Assembly (NCBI GenBank): GCA_050014095.1
Contig: JBEKDZ010000002.1
Coordinates: 186,001-250,000 of the forward strand
Source of the DNA: RBG-13-51-18 sp050014095
GTDB lineage: Bacteria > Chloroflexota > Dehalococcoidia > Dehalococcoidales > RBG-16-60-22
Direction: 5' to 3'
DNA length: 64,000 nucleotides
Positions 26,683-37,008 of this stretch are shown one piece after another. The translations under genes and the position numbers were made by a program. The notes below the pieces were generated by a model. The model was not told the DNA's origin. It saw nothing but the letters and a program-made list of their open reading frames with translations, and did not search any database. Position 1 is the stretch's first letter, and each line of letters starts with the position of its first letter.

Positions 26683-26759
26683 GGCCCCGTGGTGTAGCGG
26701 TCTAACATGCCACCCTGTCACGGTGGAGATCGGGGGTTCAAATCCCCCCGGGGTCGCCA
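26683..26759 (+). tRNA. tRNA-Asp (GTC)
   Basis: 77 bases with encoded CCA. The acceptor GGCCCCG pairs with CGGGGTC, the anticodon arm is CCACCCTGTCACGGTGG with GTC, the T arm is GGGGGTTCAAATCCCCC, and the discriminator is G. All arms fold by eye. Confidence 0.96.
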
Positions 26760-26869
26760 GATGTTTCATATTTTATTAATATTTAACTGAATTTCCCTTC
26801 GCTTTTTGCGTTATTGCTGTATTTTCTACCTTTATTTTTTTATTTACGTCAAGGTTGCATGAAACGGAG

Positions 26870-26898
26870 TTGACAATTAAGAAAATATAGATTATAGT
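26870..26898 (+). promoter_or_regulatory. Putative promoter of the ABC transporter operon
   Basis: TTGACA at 26870-26875 and TATAGT at 26893-26898, 17-base spacer. The 5' leader before the binding-protein gene is about 165 bases long; I see no known riboswitch in it. Confidence 0.65.
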
Positions 26899-27069
26899 AT
26901 TTGAAAATCAAGGGTTCCAAGACAACAATACGCGCCAGAAGACGGGTGATTCTGTGCGTGTTGATATAGATAAATAAAAAAGGCCCGAATATTAAAAACA
27001 GGGGAGGTCGAGAATAGTCGATAAAAAATACATTTTTAATTGCACGCCAAAATTTTTAAGGAGGAAAGA

Positions 27070-28728
27070 ATGAAAAAAGGGTTAATCATCTCGTTATTTG
27101 TGATACTCGCAGCAGCGATGTTATTCACTAGCTGCGGCGGGGGAGCAACAACAACAACAACAACAGCAACAACACCACCGCCATCATCATCAACCAGCGT
27201 TCCGCCGAAGTCGACGGCACCGGCTGGCCCTACCGGCACGATAACAGCCGTTACTTCTGACTTCGGCTTCGAGTCAACCGACCCGATCTTCTACGAATCC
27301 ACCTGGGGCTGGTCTTTTTATGACTCCCTGCTCCGCTGGGACATAAATGGCAACTTTATCGGAGGCGTAGCTGACAGCTATACAATTAGCGATAATGGCT
27401 GCGTCTGGACATTCAAAATCCATAAGGGCATCAAGTTCCATAACGGCGACGCGCTGACAGCCGCCGATGTCAAATTCTCCGTTGACCGGTTCGGGGATGA
27501 TAAAATATCCCAGAATCCGTGGTCCAGGTACCTCGCCTTCGACTACAACAAACTGGGTTCCAAAGTCATTGATGACTATACCTTTGAGTTTGATAGTGCC
27601 AAGGCAGAACCAGCCCAGGCCATCGTCTTCGCCTGGACGCGTATTCTGCCCAAAGCCTACTTCGAGAAAGTTGGACAGGCTGGGTTCCGCGCTGCACCAA
27701 TCGGCTCCGGGCCATGGAAGTTCAAATCACTTGTCACGAAACAGACCATGACATTGGAAGCCAATACCGACTACTGGCGCAAGGATGAAATACCTGCCTA
27801 CCAATACTATGTAGAAAAAATGGTACCCGAGCAAGCTACCCGTATCGCTATGCTTAAGAATGGCGAATGCGACATCGCCCTCGGCATCGACTATGACAGG
27901 CTCCCGGATCTGAAAAAAGCAGGCTTTGAAGTAGTAAAGCAACCAGGGCCTCCTGGCACGAGCAGTCTGTTCTTCCAGGGTACCTGGCTACCGAGCGCCG
28001 GCCCAACGGGCGACATTAATGTCCGCAAAGCTATGTCCTATGCCCTCAACCGCAAAGAGATCGTCGATACCTGGTATCAGGGTTATGGCGATCCTACTGC
28101 CGGCCAGTTCTACATGTATCCCGGATGCTTCGGCTGGAATGAGAATCTAAGAAATGATCCTTTTGACCTCGACCTGGCTAAATCACTGCTCAAGCAAGCC
28201 GGATATCCAGACAAGTGGAAAGACCCGACAATCCATATTTACACGACGGCGGCCGGACAGGACTACTCACTGCTGCTCATAGGCTACTGGCAGAAAGCCG
28301 GCCTCCAGGTTAAGTTAGAGATTGTCGATGCGACCATATACACCGCCTATGTCTTCCACAATTTCGCCGGAAGAATTAAAGAGGGCGAAGGAAACGTAGG
28401 CTGGATGAGCAACTGGACATACCAATCATTCTTTAACTGCATGTACCACTCTTCCAATATGTACTGCTCCTGGGGTATGCATAGCGTCGGTAACGACCCG
28501 GTGGCGGATAAACTCTATCTGAAAGCCGCTAACGAGAAAGACCCGCTAAAGTCTGCACAGTACTTTGGAGAATTCCAGACGTATGCCAAGAGCTTATATA
28601 TTAATTTCGGTATCTGTACGTTCGATACTCTGATAGTCCAGAACCCGAAGACTATAGGCGCTTGGGCTGGTAGAAACTGGGTGAGCTATCAGGATGCTTT
28701 GAACGGCGTCCAGCACCCCAAAAAATAG
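27070..28728 (+). CDS. ABC transporter substrate-binding lipoprotein, family 5 (peptide/nickel type)
   Basis: 552 aa. Captures the substrate outside the cell. The lipoprotein signal ends MLFTSCGGG, followed by a Thr/Pro/Ser linker encoded by an ACA repeat. The SBP_bac_5 fold is shown by TFKIHKGIKFHNGDALTAAD near residue 115. ATG 27070 behind AAGGAGG is chosen over an upstream in-frame ATG at 27040. It is separated from the permeases by 286 bases with a hairpin and a second promoter. Confidence 0.93.
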   Translation: MKKGLIISLFVILAAAMLFTSCGGGATTTTTTATTPPPSSSTSVPPKSTAPAGPTGTITAVTSDFGFESTDPIFYESTWGWSFYDSLLRWDINGNFIGGVADSYTISDNGCVWTFKIHKGIKFHNGDALTAADVKFSVDRFGDDKISQNPWSRYLAFDYNKLGSKVIDDYTFEFDSAKAEPAQAIVFAWTRILPKAYFEKVGQAGFRAAPIGSGPWKFKSLVTKQTMTLEANTDYWRKDEIPAYQYYVEKMVPEQATRIAMLKNGECDIALGIDYDRLPDLKKAGFEVVKQPGPPGTSSLFFQGTWLPSAGPTGDINVRKAMSYALNRKEIVDTWYQGYGDPTAGQFYMYPGCFGWNENLRNDPFDLDLAKSLLKQAGYPDKWKDPTIHIYTTAAGQDYSLLLIGYWQKAGLQVKLEIVDATIYTAYVFHNFAGRIKEGEGNVGWMSNWTYQSFFNCMYHSSNMYCSWGMHSVGNDPVADKLYLKAANEKDPLKSAQYFGEFQTYAKSLYINFGICTFDTLIVQNPKTIGAWAGRNWVSYQDALNGVQHPKK

Positions 28729-28754
28729 ACCATTGATACGTTAACAGATGAGTA

Positions 28755-28785
28755 TCCGGGGCGGGGTTCCACAACTCGCCCCGGA
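28755..28785 (+). terminator. Hairpin after the binding-protein gene
   Basis: TCCGGGGCG / CGCCCCGGA stem, 13-base loop, no T-run. It probably stabilises the binding-protein mRNA or partly terminates it. Confidence 0.5.
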
Positions 28786-28874
28786 ACTCCTATATCATAA
28801 ATATTCACTGTTTAGCCAAGCGATGGTTTGCACCTCCCGGCAGGATAGAAGATAATATATCGTATAGGGGAAAT

Positions 28875-28903
28875 TTGTTTTTGTCGGTGGGTTATTGTAT
28901 AAT
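28875..28903 (+). promoter_or_regulatory. Putative second promoter before the permease genes
   Basis: TTGTTT at 28875-28880 and a perfect TATAAT at 28898-28903, spacer 17. Confidence 0.5.
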
Positions 28904-29014
28904 GGCAGGTAATTTGATGTCCCTCATATAAGCCGGGATATACCAGAAAAAGATGATAAGCCGGAGTATATAAGGACCATCAAAAACCATATAACCATTA
29001 AGGAAAAATTTTAA

Positions 29015-29938
29015 ATGGCGCGTTTTATTATCATAAGGCTTTTACAAGCTATTGTTGCTCTTATTGGTATTACGATGATCGTATTTTTCCTGGTCCGCGC
29101 TTCCGGAGACCCGATGTCTTTAATAGCGGCCCCCAATATGTCACAGGAACAATATAACAATATAAAGGCACGGCTTGGATTGGATAAGTCATGGGGTGAA
29201 CAACTCTGGATTTACTTAAAAGATCTAGCCCACGGCGACCTCGGTGAATCATTGGTTAGAGGGAAAACAGTAGCAACTATGATAGGGGAAGCGCTGCCGA
29301 ATACCCTTAAATTAACCATTCCATCATTTATCTTGAGTATGTTGTTGGCATTTTTCTTGGGTATACTGGCGGCTACCTATCGCGATTCCTGGTGGGATAG
29401 CCTGGTGAAATTCCTGGCGGTGCTGGGTCAGGCTTTGCCGGGCTTCTGGGTGGCTATTATGGCCGTGCTGATATTTTCTGTGAATTTACGATGGCTGCCA
29501 GCCGCGGGTATGGATACGTGGACATGTTATATACTTCCGTGGGGAACGATGATCTTCTTTATATTGCCAGGCATGATGCGCCTGGTACGCTCTACCATGT
29601 TAGATGTGCTGGATAGCGAATATATCAAGATGGCGAGGATAAAAGGTCTGCCGGAGAGAGTAGTTATCTGGAAACACGCCTTAAGAAATGCTCTTATAAC
29701 CCCGCTTACTACCATTGGCATGCTAATCCCAGGCCTGGTACTTGGCGCCGTAGTTTCCGAGCAAATTTTCAACTGGCCGGGCATGGGCATGATGATTCTC
29801 CAAGCAACATTCAACCGTGACTTCCCGGTGGTGCAGGCGATTACTATATTTACCGCAATTCTCGTTCTGGGAATTAACCTGTTGGTAGACATTTCTTATG
29901 CCTGGATTGACCCGCAAATCAGGTATCAGAGGACTTAG
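29015..29938 (+). CDS. ABC transporter permease, DppB type
   Basis: 307 aa, six membrane helices. The N-terminal ARFIIIRLLQAIVALIGITM and the EAA-type loop (DSEYIKMARIKGLPERVVIW) that contacts the ATPases are typical of DppB/OppB. Start ATG 29015. Confidence 0.93.
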   Translation: MARFIIIRLLQAIVALIGITMIVFFLVRASGDPMSLIAAPNMSQEQYNNIKARLGLDKSWGEQLWIYLKDLAHGDLGESLVRGKTVATMIGEALPNTLKLTIPSFILSMLLAFFLGILAATYRDSWWDSLVKFLAVLGQALPGFWVAIMAVLIFSVNLRWLPAAGMDTWTCYILPWGTMIFFILPGMMRLVRSTMLDVLDSEYIKMARIKGLPERVVIWKHALRNALITPLTTIGMLIPGLVLGAVVSEQIFNWPGMGMMILQATFNRDFPVVQAITIFTAILVLGINLLVDISYAWIDPQIRYQRT

Positions 29939-29949
29939 TTGACTTAATC

Positions 29950-30879
29950 ATGATAAATATACTACCGACCATTAACGTGAAGAAAAAGAAGCAGTACCGC
30001 GGCATTACCCGTGCCACACGGATTGTAAGGAACTTAGCTTTTATTATCCCTGCAGCAATAATGGCTCTGATGGTCATTATGGCGATATTTGCTGACCTTT
30101 CATGGATGGGTTTACCTAACGTAGGCATCGCGCCACATGACCCCAATGCCCAGGTAATGACGAATAGGTACTTACCACCGTCTTTCATGGAAGGCGGCAA
30201 GAGCGAGTATTTACTGGGAACGGATAAATTCGGACGTGATATTCTAAGCCGTGTCATCTTCGGCGCCAGGGTATCGCTTAGCGTATCACTGATAGCCATA
30301 TTCATTACCGCCTTCGTCGGCACGGCGCTGGGTATACTTGCCGGCTATGTAGGAGGGCGATTTGAAGGCCTTATTATGAGAATTGTAGATATGGCTTTAT
30401 CGTTCCCTTTTCTACTTTTAGCGATGTTATTGGCTGTTGCCATCGGACCGGGTTTCTGGACGGTCGTATTTGCCTTATCTGCACTCGGCTGGGCGGGCTA
30501 CGCCCGTATGATTCGCGGCGAAGCCATGAGAATAAACCAGAGTGATTTCGTGGCACAGGCGCGTGTTATCGGCGCCACTCCCTGGCGAATCATGAGCCGG
30601 CACATTTTCCCCAATATTGTCAATACTTTGATAGTTATCATGACGCTCCAAGTTGGTATGATGATTCTCGCAGAATCCGCCTTAAGCTACCTCGGCATCG
30701 GTATTACCGCGCCGCAGGCTTCCTGGGGCTCGATGGTCGCTGATGGCAGAAGTTATCTTGATACGGCCTGGTGGATATCTACATTCCCCGGTATCTGTAT
30801 CGGTCTGGTGGTGCTATCCGGAAACTTCTTGGGTGACTGGATTCGCGATAAGCTAGACCCGAGGTTAAGACAGTTATGA
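29950..30879 (+). CDS. ABC transporter permease, DppC type
   Basis: 309 aa. The extracytoplasmic motif LLGTDKFGRDILSRVIFGAR and the EAA loop SDFVAQARVIGATPWRIM are typical of DppC/OppC. It overlaps the next gene by 4 bases (ATGA). Confidence 0.94.
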   Translation: MINILPTINVKKKKQYRGITRATRIVRNLAFIIPAAIMALMVIMAIFADLSWMGLPNVGIAPHDPNAQVMTNRYLPPSFMEGGKSEYLLGTDKFGRDILSRVIFGARVSLSVSLIAIFITAFVGTALGILAGYVGGRFEGLIMRIVDMALSFPFLLLAMLLAVAIGPGFWTVVFALSALGWAGYARMIRGEAMRINQSDFVAQARVIGATPWRIMSRHIFPNIVNTLIVIMTLQVGMMILAESALSYLGIGITAPQASWGSMVADGRSYLDTAWWISTFPGICIGLVVLSGNFLGDWIRDKLDPRLRQL

Positions 30880-31847
30880 GCGGCAATATTGTGCTTCAAG
30901 TGGAGGATTTACATACCTCTTTCTTCACCCGCGCCGGGGAGGTTAAAGCCGTTGACGGCGTAAGCTTCTTCGTCAGGGAAGCCGAGACCTTTGGGATTGT
31001 GGGTGAATCCGGCTGCGGTAAATCAGTGACGGGGCTATCGATATTACGTTTGCTGCCGGAACCATCCGGCCAGATAGTCGGCGGGAAGATAATCATGGAG
31101 GGGAAAAACCTACTGGAGCTTAGCAAGTCACATATGAGAGCCTACCGGGGCAAGATGATTTCTATGATTTTGCAGGATCCTATGTCCTCGCTAAATCCCG
31201 TCTATACTGTCGGCGACCAAATAGGCGAATCAGTTCGCTTGCACCAGGACCTACCGGAGAACATGGTCGAACCGGAGGTTATATCCGCACTGCGATTGTT
31301 GAGGATTCCTGCTCCGGAAGTACGTTTAAAAGAATATCCTTTCCAGTTGAGTGGCGGGATGCGGCAGAGGGTGGTAGGGGCAATTGCAATGTCCTGCCGG
31401 CCGCATTTGCTGATTGCTGATGAGCCAACAACGGCTCTGGATGCGACGATACAGGCACAATACATCGCTTTGTTCGAGGACATTCAAGAAAAGACGAATG
31501 TAGCGATAATTTTTATTACTCACGATTTCGGCGTGGTTGCCAGGATATGCGATAGAGTGGGCGTGATGTACGCCGGTAAAATCGTCGAGACTGCCCCTAC
31601 GAGAGATATCTTTAAAAAGCCGCGACATCCTTATACCAAGGCATTGATACATTCCGTGCCGCAGCTGGATAGGAAGGATGAACGTCTGTATTCGATTGAA
31701 GGGCAACCGCCATCGATGATGAACTTACCGCCAGGCTGTCGTTTCTACCCCCGCTGTGATGTTTCTCTAGATATCTGCAAAGAGCAAGAGCCACCCGAGG
31801 TAAAGCTTAATGAAAACCACTCTATATCCTGTTGGAGGGTTAAGTAG
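30876..31847 (+). CDS. ABC transporter ATPase, DppD type
   Basis: 323 aa. Walker A GESGCGKSVT, signature LSGGMRQR, Walker B LLIADEPTTALD. The C-terminal oligopeptide extension has PPGCRFYPRCDVSLDIC, whose cysteines in relatives bind an Fe-S cluster. Confidence 0.95.
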   Translation: MSGNIVLQVEDLHTSFFTRAGEVKAVDGVSFFVREAETFGIVGESGCGKSVTGLSILRLLPEPSGQIVGGKIIMEGKNLLELSKSHMRAYRGKMISMILQDPMSSLNPVYTVGDQIGESVRLHQDLPENMVEPEVISALRLLRIPAPEVRLKEYPFQLSGGMRQRVVGAIAMSCRPHLLIADEPTTALDATIQAQYIALFEDIQEKTNVAIIFITHDFGVVARICDRVGVMYAGKIVETAPTRDIFKKPRHPYTKALIHSVPQLDRKDERLYSIEGQPPSMMNLPPGCRFYPRCDVSLDICKEQEPPEVKLNENHSISCWRVK

Positions 31848-31850
31848 ACC

Positions 31851-32828
31851 ATGCCAGATGTTTTGCTCGAAGTGCGTGACATCGTCAAGCACTATCCGGT
31901 GACCAGGGGACTTCTGCAGCGCACCGTCGGATGGGTAAGGGCTATCGATGGAGTTTCCTTTAGCGTAGAACGCGGCAAGACAATGAGCCTCGTGGGAGAA
32001 TCGGGCGCCGGAAAAACGACGGTTGCCAAAATGATACTACTGCTGGAGCGATTGACCTCCGGCACTATCCTTTTCGAAGGGGAAGACATCTATAAATACT
32101 CTAGCGCCGAGCTTAAGAAAAATTACCGGCCTAAGGTGCAATCCGTGCAGCAGAACCCGTGGAGCTCGATGAATCCGAGAATGCGGATAAGGGATATTGT
32201 CGGCGAGCCGCTCTTTGTCAATACCGACCTTGCTAAAAAAGATGCCTATAGCAAGGTAATCGAACTCCTGGAACAGGTAGGTATCGGGCCAGAAGGCATG
32301 ACCCGCTATCCGCATGAGTTCAGCGGTGGCCAGCGGCAGCGTATCGCCGTGGCTCGTGCGTTGGCGCTGCATCCGAACATGCTAATTTTGGATGAGCCAG
32401 TTTCCGCATTGGATGTATCTATCCGGGCACAGATTATGAATCTGCTTAAAGACCTACAAAATCAATATAATCTTAGCTATGTAGTTATCGCCCATAATCT
32501 GGCGACAGTGAGGTACATGAGCCACACCGTAGCGATTATGTACCTGGGACAGCTTGTGGAATTCGGGGAATCGGAGGATCTTTTCGAGCGGCCTTTACAC
32601 CCCTACACCAGGGCTTTGATATCCGCTTCACAGCTAACGCTGCCCGAGGACTCCGAAGGACAGGCCAAACAGATAATATTGACCGGTGAGATGCCTTCAC
32701 CGTTGAATCCGCCGCCGGGTTGCCGTTTCCATACCCGCTGCACCGAAGCGGGAGAAAGATGTTCAAGAGACGTACCGGAAATGCGGAAGGTGGGGAAACA
32801 GCAGGTCAAGTGCCACCACTACAGCTAA
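31851..32828 (+). CDS. ABC transporter ATPase, DppF type
   Basis: 325 aa. Walker A GESGAGKTTV, signature FSGGQRQR, Walker B MLILDEPVSALD, C-terminal PPPGCRFHTRCTEAGERC. Partner of the DppD-type ATPase; last gene of the transporter operon. The substrate cannot be told. Confidence 0.95.
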   Translation: MPDVLLEVRDIVKHYPVTRGLLQRTVGWVRAIDGVSFSVERGKTMSLVGESGAGKTTVAKMILLLERLTSGTILFEGEDIYKYSSAELKKNYRPKVQSVQQNPWSSMNPRMRIRDIVGEPLFVNTDLAKKDAYSKVIELLEQVGIGPEGMTRYPHEFSGGQRQRIAVARALALHPNMLILDEPVSALDVSIRAQIMNLLKDLQNQYNLSYVVIAHNLATVRYMSHTVAIMYLGQLVEFGESEDLFERPLHPYTRALISASQLTLPEDSEGQAKQIILTGEMPSPLNPPPGCRFHTRCTEAGERCSRDVPEMRKVGKQQVKCHHYS

Positions 32829-32859
32829 CAGATAATTTCGCAAAGTAAACAGGAATTTC

Positions 32860-34074
32860 CTAAAGTCTAATTGTCCTACCACACCTGGTGCAGGTTATCT
32901 TATCATCTTCAAAGCCCGGCGGTATCTTCCACTTAGCGCCGCATTCACAATCGACAATACGATATTGATTCATACGCAGCATCATATCCGATACTTCACG
33001 CTGGCGCGCGGCTTTTTCGGCGACCGCCATTTCTCCAGGCGCTGATAGTGATGCCTGCCTGATGTTTACCGCTCCTACCGTGCCTGCTACAGCTTTAGAA
33101 ATAGCTCCATGTCCGGTAATTTTACGGTAGGCTTTATCATAGTCAATATAGGAAGCGCCGCCCGCCATGGCGCGCAAGATGCGTATTCTTTCCGAGATAG
33201 GCGGATGGGTACTGGTGAGGTCGGAAAGTTTCATGCCTTCCCTGTTTAAAGGGTTGACGATATACATTGGCGCCGTTGCCTGGTTGGCGGATTTTAGCTG
33301 GTGAGTTGAAGCGCCAAGTTTCTCCAGGGCAGACGCCAAACCCTCTGGATAGCGGGTGTAGAGAGCGGAAGAAGCATCTGCCAGGTATTCCCGCTTGCGG
33401 GAAATGGCATAGTAGATAAGCTGCGCCATGATCGGTGCCAGAATCATCAGCGCTAAGCCAACGACGAGGATAATCACCTGCGCGGCACCACCACCGCTAT
33501 CACGCGATGACCTTCGGCCGGCACTGGCCATGCCACCAAAGATTAAAAACCGCGAGGCATACCAGGCAAGGATGACGATTGCCCCGAGCATGACGCCGCA
33601 GATGGACATGAGAAGTACATCGCGATTTTTGATATGCGACATCTCATGACCGATGACCCCCTGTAGCTCATCGCGGTTGAGCTTTTGGAGCAAGCCGCTA
33701 GTTATCGCGACTGATGCATTATTAGGGTCGCGGCCGGTGGCAAAGGCATTTAAAGCGGGGTCGTCAATAATATAGACATCGGGCATTTTAGGCAGTCCAG
33801 AGGCTATCTTCATTTCCTCAACGACATCGTAGAGACGCGGGGCGTCGTTGGGGCCGATTTTTTTCGCACCCGCCATACCCAGCAGGATGCTATCGCCCTG
33901 AAAATAAGCAATCATACTCATGATAGCCCAGACAACAAAGGCGATAATCAGCCCGCCTACCGCGCTATCGAAGAAGATGAGCCCTAGAAAATAGCCCAGC
34001 GCCAGTAATATTCCCGCGATAAGGGCAATAAGTATTACCGATCTTGTCTGATTAGACCGTATTTGTTCCCACAT
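32860..34074 (-). CDS. htpX: HtpX-like M48 membrane metalloprotease with C-terminal zinc ribbon
   Basis: 404 aa. Membrane protein quality-control protease. Two N-terminal helices, zinc motif GHEMSHIKNRD (HExxH), and two further helices. Unlike plain HtpX it ends in a treble-cysteine ribbon (DCECGAKWK...TCTRCGRTI). It follows lemA, a common partner. Confidence 0.92.
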   Translation of the reverse strand: MWEQIRSNQTRSVILIALIAGILLALGYFLGLIFFDSAVGGLIIAFVVWAIMSMIAYFQGDSILLGMAGAKKIGPNDAPRLYDVVEEMKIASGLPKMPDVYIIDDPALNAFATGRDPNNASVAITSGLLQKLNRDELQGVIGHEMSHIKNRDVLLMSICGVMLGAIVILAWYASRFLIFGGMASAGRRSSRDSGGGAAQVIILVVGLALMILAPIMAQLIYYAISRKREYLADASSALYTRYPEGLASALEKLGASTHQLKSANQATAPMYIVNPLNREGMKLSDLTSTHPPISERIRILRAMAGGASYIDYDKAYRKITGHGAISKAVAGTVGAVNIRQASLSAPGEMAVAEKAARQREVSDMMLRMNQYRIVDCECGAKWKIPPGFEDDKITCTRCGRTIRL

Positions 34075-34092
34075 GTTTTATATTCTTCTTAT

Positions 34093-34659
34093 CTAAGTGA
34101 AACTGACCTTAGGAGCTTGTTTTTCAGCCTCGACAATAACTTCAAAGAACTCACCCAGTTTGAAGGTGAACATACCAGCGATGACGTTGGAAGGAAACAT
34201 CTGTATTTTGTTGTTGTATTTCAGGACAGAGTCGTTGTAAAACTGTCGGGAGAAGCTGATTTTATTTTCCGTGGAGGTCAGTTCTTCCTGGAGAGCCAGA
34301 AAGTTCTCGTTGGCTTTTAGTTGAGGGTAAGCCTCGGCCACTGCCAGCAGCCTGCCCAACGCCATGCCTAGCTCGCCTTCCAGCTTACCTCTTTCGGCGG
34401 CGCCGGCGGAGGAAGCCTGCTGGGCGAGATTGCGGGCTTTAGTTACCATTTCAAAAGTTTCTCGCTCGTGTTTGGCATAGCCCTTGACTGTTTCCACGAG
34501 ATTAGGGATTAGGTCATAACGTCGTTTTAGCTGAACGTCGATTTGCGCCCAGGCGTTTTTCACCTGGTTGCGGAAGCCTACCAGACTGTTGAATGCGCCG
34601 ATGATCCAAAATATGAAGATAACAACGACGGCAATGATAATCCAGACCCAATAAGGCAT
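34093..34659 (-). CDS. lemA: LemA family protein
   Basis: 188 aa. One N-terminal helix (WIIIAVVVIFIFWIIGAFN), then the family core VKNAWAQIDVQLKRRYDLIP and FPSNVIAGMFTFKLGEFFE. Often next to htpX; function not well known. Confidence 0.94.
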   Translation of the reverse strand: MPYWVWIIIAVVVIFIFWIIGAFNSLVGFRNQVKNAWAQIDVQLKRRYDLIPNLVETVKGYAKHERETFEMVTKARNLAQQASSAGAAERGKLEGELGMALGRLLAVAEAYPQLKANENFLALQEELTSTENKISFSRQFYNDSVLKYNNKIQMFPSNVIAGMFTFKLGEFFEVIVEAEKQAPKVSFT

Positions 34660-34719
34660 ATTATGTACCCCCTTTCAATATCCACTTGATAGCTAAAAGC
34701 TATCTTAACCTTAATTACA

Positions 34720-35142
34720 TCATTCCTTATTACGATATTTAAACATGTCGCTGACGAAAGACATTAAACTATGAGAAGCATGTTTTTTCGGCGATTTGTC
34801 AACCATCTCTTTCACCAGGCTTTGTACTTCGCCGCCATCGAACCAGATGCCGTGGCCAACAGAGCAGATATCGACCATGATTTTTTTATCTTCGTCGATA
34901 TAGGCTTTCTTCATCTTACGCCGGCAGATGGGACATTTACGCTTTTTCTCCGACGATGAAGCTTCCGGACCGTTAATAATGCCTTCCAGATAGCGTCGAT
35001 GGTCTCCCAGTCCAGCGGATTCCAGCAACAGCTCAAGCTCCCCGACATCAAACCAGACGCCCTGGCAGCGAGGACAATAATCAAGCTCGATATTGTTATA
35101 CTCTACAATCAGAGCGCCCTTGCGGCACACCGGACATATCAT
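34720..35142 (-). CDS. Double zinc-ribbon protein (TFIIB-type zinc finger family)
   Basis: 140 aa. Two repeats of the zf-TFIIB-like module: CPVCRKGALIVEYNNIELDY with CPRCQGVWFDVGELE, then CPICRRKMKKA with CSVGHGIWFDGGEV. Probably the first gene of a zinc-ribbon-lemA-htpX operon. Function unknown. Confidence 0.85.
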   Translation of the reverse strand: MICPVCRKGALIVEYNNIELDYCPRCQGVWFDVGELELLLESAGLGDHRRYLEGIINGPEASSSEKKRKCPICRRKMKKAYIDEDKKIMVDICSVGHGIWFDGGEVQSLVKEMVDKSPKKHASHSLMSFVSDMFKYRNKE

Positions 35143-35314
35143 AATAGCTTTGCCTCTACTTCAATTATACGAGTTCTAGGTTCAGGTTACAATCCTTGTA
35201 AACGATAAAACAATATTGATATTACCTGTAACTTCAGGTGTAGAAACCTTTTTGTATAATTACTGCCACGCTGGTATAATGTGACACTAAAGACCCCCCA
35301 AAGAAAAACAGAAT

Positions 35315-37000
35315 ATGAAGGCGATTATGGAAGAATATACTACGATTAAAGCTCTCATCGAGGTGATGAACGACGCCGGCGTAGAGTTCGTGTTTTTTAA
35401 TCCCGGCATCGATAATGTGCCGGTGCTGGAAACGCTAGCCGCCTACCGGGCGCAGGGCAAAAAGTCGCCCCGCAGCATCCTCTGCCTCGACGAGTTTGTG
35501 GCGATGACCGCCGCGCACGGCAGTTGGATGGCATCGGGAAAACCGCAGGTAGTATCGGTACACTCGGAGCTTGGCACGCTGCAGATAGGCGGCGCGCTGC
35601 ACAACGCCCAGTGGGGAAGGGTGCCGGTGGTGTTTTTTACAGAAAGCTATGGGCCAATCCAGCGTACCAACTGGCGCGGGGAGGTTTTCGACCAGGGGGC
35701 GATGGTAAGAAACTTTGTGAAATGGGACCACCACATAAGCACTATAGAGAACGTCGTTGATGTGTTCGAGAAAGCTTTCCGCATCGCGACCACCGAACCG
35801 TGCGGTCCGGTATATCTAACGCTGCCGCGGGAAATCCTGTGGAATAAGAGATCGCTGCCTTCGAGCCAGGCACACAAAAAGTCGTCGGAAACGAAGCCGA
35901 AAATTAATAAAGGTTCCCTGGCTAAAGCTGCCGATATGCTAATTAAAGCAGAGAATCCGCTGATAGTTACCGGGTATTCCGGCAGGAACGCTGCCGCCGT
36001 GCCAGCGCTGATAGAGCTGGCAGAAACGCTCGGTGCGAGAGTACTTACCTCCGATATCAGAGTGAATTTTCCCATCACCCACCCGCTGGCGGCGCTGCTC
36101 TCCCCTGCCGGCGGCTTCGGTAATCCGCTGGTTAGCCAAGCTGATGTTATACTGGCGATTGATTACGACATGCATTATGCCGCGCCTCCAGGCATGCCGC
36201 CGTCCGGTGTAAAAATTATCCACATCGATATAGATATAGCTAAAAAAGGTGTACCGCTCTGGGGTAAAAAACCGGATATCGCTCTGCAAGCCGACTCCAG
36301 CCAGGTGATACTTGCGCTTAACTCTATAATTAAAAAGAAATTAAAAAGCGAAAGAATCGAGCAGCTGAAGAAACGTGCCACAGCGCTGGAAGCGGAGCAT
36401 AACAAGCTCGATGGGGAATGGCGAGTCATGGCGATGAGCCAGGCCAAGGTTAAGCCGATTACCGCCCACTGGTTGAGTGCCTGCATCGACGCCATCATCG
36501 ACGAGGACACGATTATCGTGAACCAGACCATTTCACCATCTACGATTGTCTTTCACCAGCTGCACTTAAGTAAACCAGGCACGCTGTTATCCTGCGCGGG
36601 CGGCTGCATCGGCTGGGCGCCGGGGGCGGCGCTGGGTGTGAAACTTGCCCAGCCAAACAAAACGGTAATCAGTTTGATGGGCGATGGCGCTTTTATCTAC
36701 GGCTGCCCGGAGGCGTCATTATGGTCGGCCAGTTTTTATAAAGCCCCATTTTTAGCCATCATCTACGATAATCAGGGGTACGGCGCCATCAAGGGACTTT
36801 TTAAAGAGAAGTACGACGTGGAAAACATGGGCGCGGATATTTCCGCGCCGCCGGACTATACCCTGATAGCCCGCGCCAATAAAGCTTATGGGCGTATGGT
36901 CGATGACCCCGACGACTTGCCAAAGGCGCTTAAGGAGTGTTTGGCGGTGGTGCGAGGCGGTCAAGCCGCTGTGCTGGATGTTAAGCTGGCGCCGGTTTAG
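35315..37000 (+). CDS. Thiamine-diphosphate-dependent enzyme, acetolactate synthase/benzoylformate decarboxylase-like
   Basis: 561 aa. Three-domain TPP enzyme. The N-terminal Pyr domain has the activating Glu in LCLDEFVAMTAAHG, and the C-terminal PP domain has the TPP motif GDGAFIYGCPEAS...NQGYGAIKG. The substrate is unclear: ilvB is expected with ilvN, which is absent. ATG 35315 or 35327 could start it; neither has a strong ribosome site. TATAAT boxes lie at 35255 and 35275. Confidence 0.85.
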   Translation: MKAIMEEYTTIKALIEVMNDAGVEFVFFNPGIDNVPVLETLAAYRAQGKKSPRSILCLDEFVAMTAAHGSWMASGKPQVVSVHSELGTLQIGGALHNAQWGRVPVVFFTESYGPIQRTNWRGEVFDQGAMVRNFVKWDHHISTIENVVDVFEKAFRIATTEPCGPVYLTLPREILWNKRSLPSSQAHKKSSETKPKINKGSLAKAADMLIKAENPLIVTGYSGRNAAAVPALIELAETLGARVLTSDIRVNFPITHPLAALLSPAGGFGNPLVSQADVILAIDYDMHYAAPPGMPPSGVKIIHIDIDIAKKGVPLWGKKPDIALQADSSQVILALNSIIKKKLKSERIEQLKKRATALEAEHNKLDGEWRVMAMSQAKVKPITAHWLSACIDAIIDEDTIIVNQTISPSTIVFHQLHLSKPGTLLSCAGGCIGWAPGAALGVKLAQPNKTVISLMGDGAFIYGCPEASLWSASFYKAPFLAIIYDNQGYGAIKGLFKEKYDVENMGADISAPPDYTLIARANKAYGRMVDDPDDLPKALKECLAVVRGGQAAVLDVKLAPV

Positions 37001-37008
37001 GCTATAAC

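Noticed and set aside
27140..27185. ACA repeat at the start of the binding-protein gene as a slippage or phase-variation site
   Set aside because: The repeat unit is three bases, so length change keeps the frame; it simply encodes a Thr-rich lipoprotein linker.
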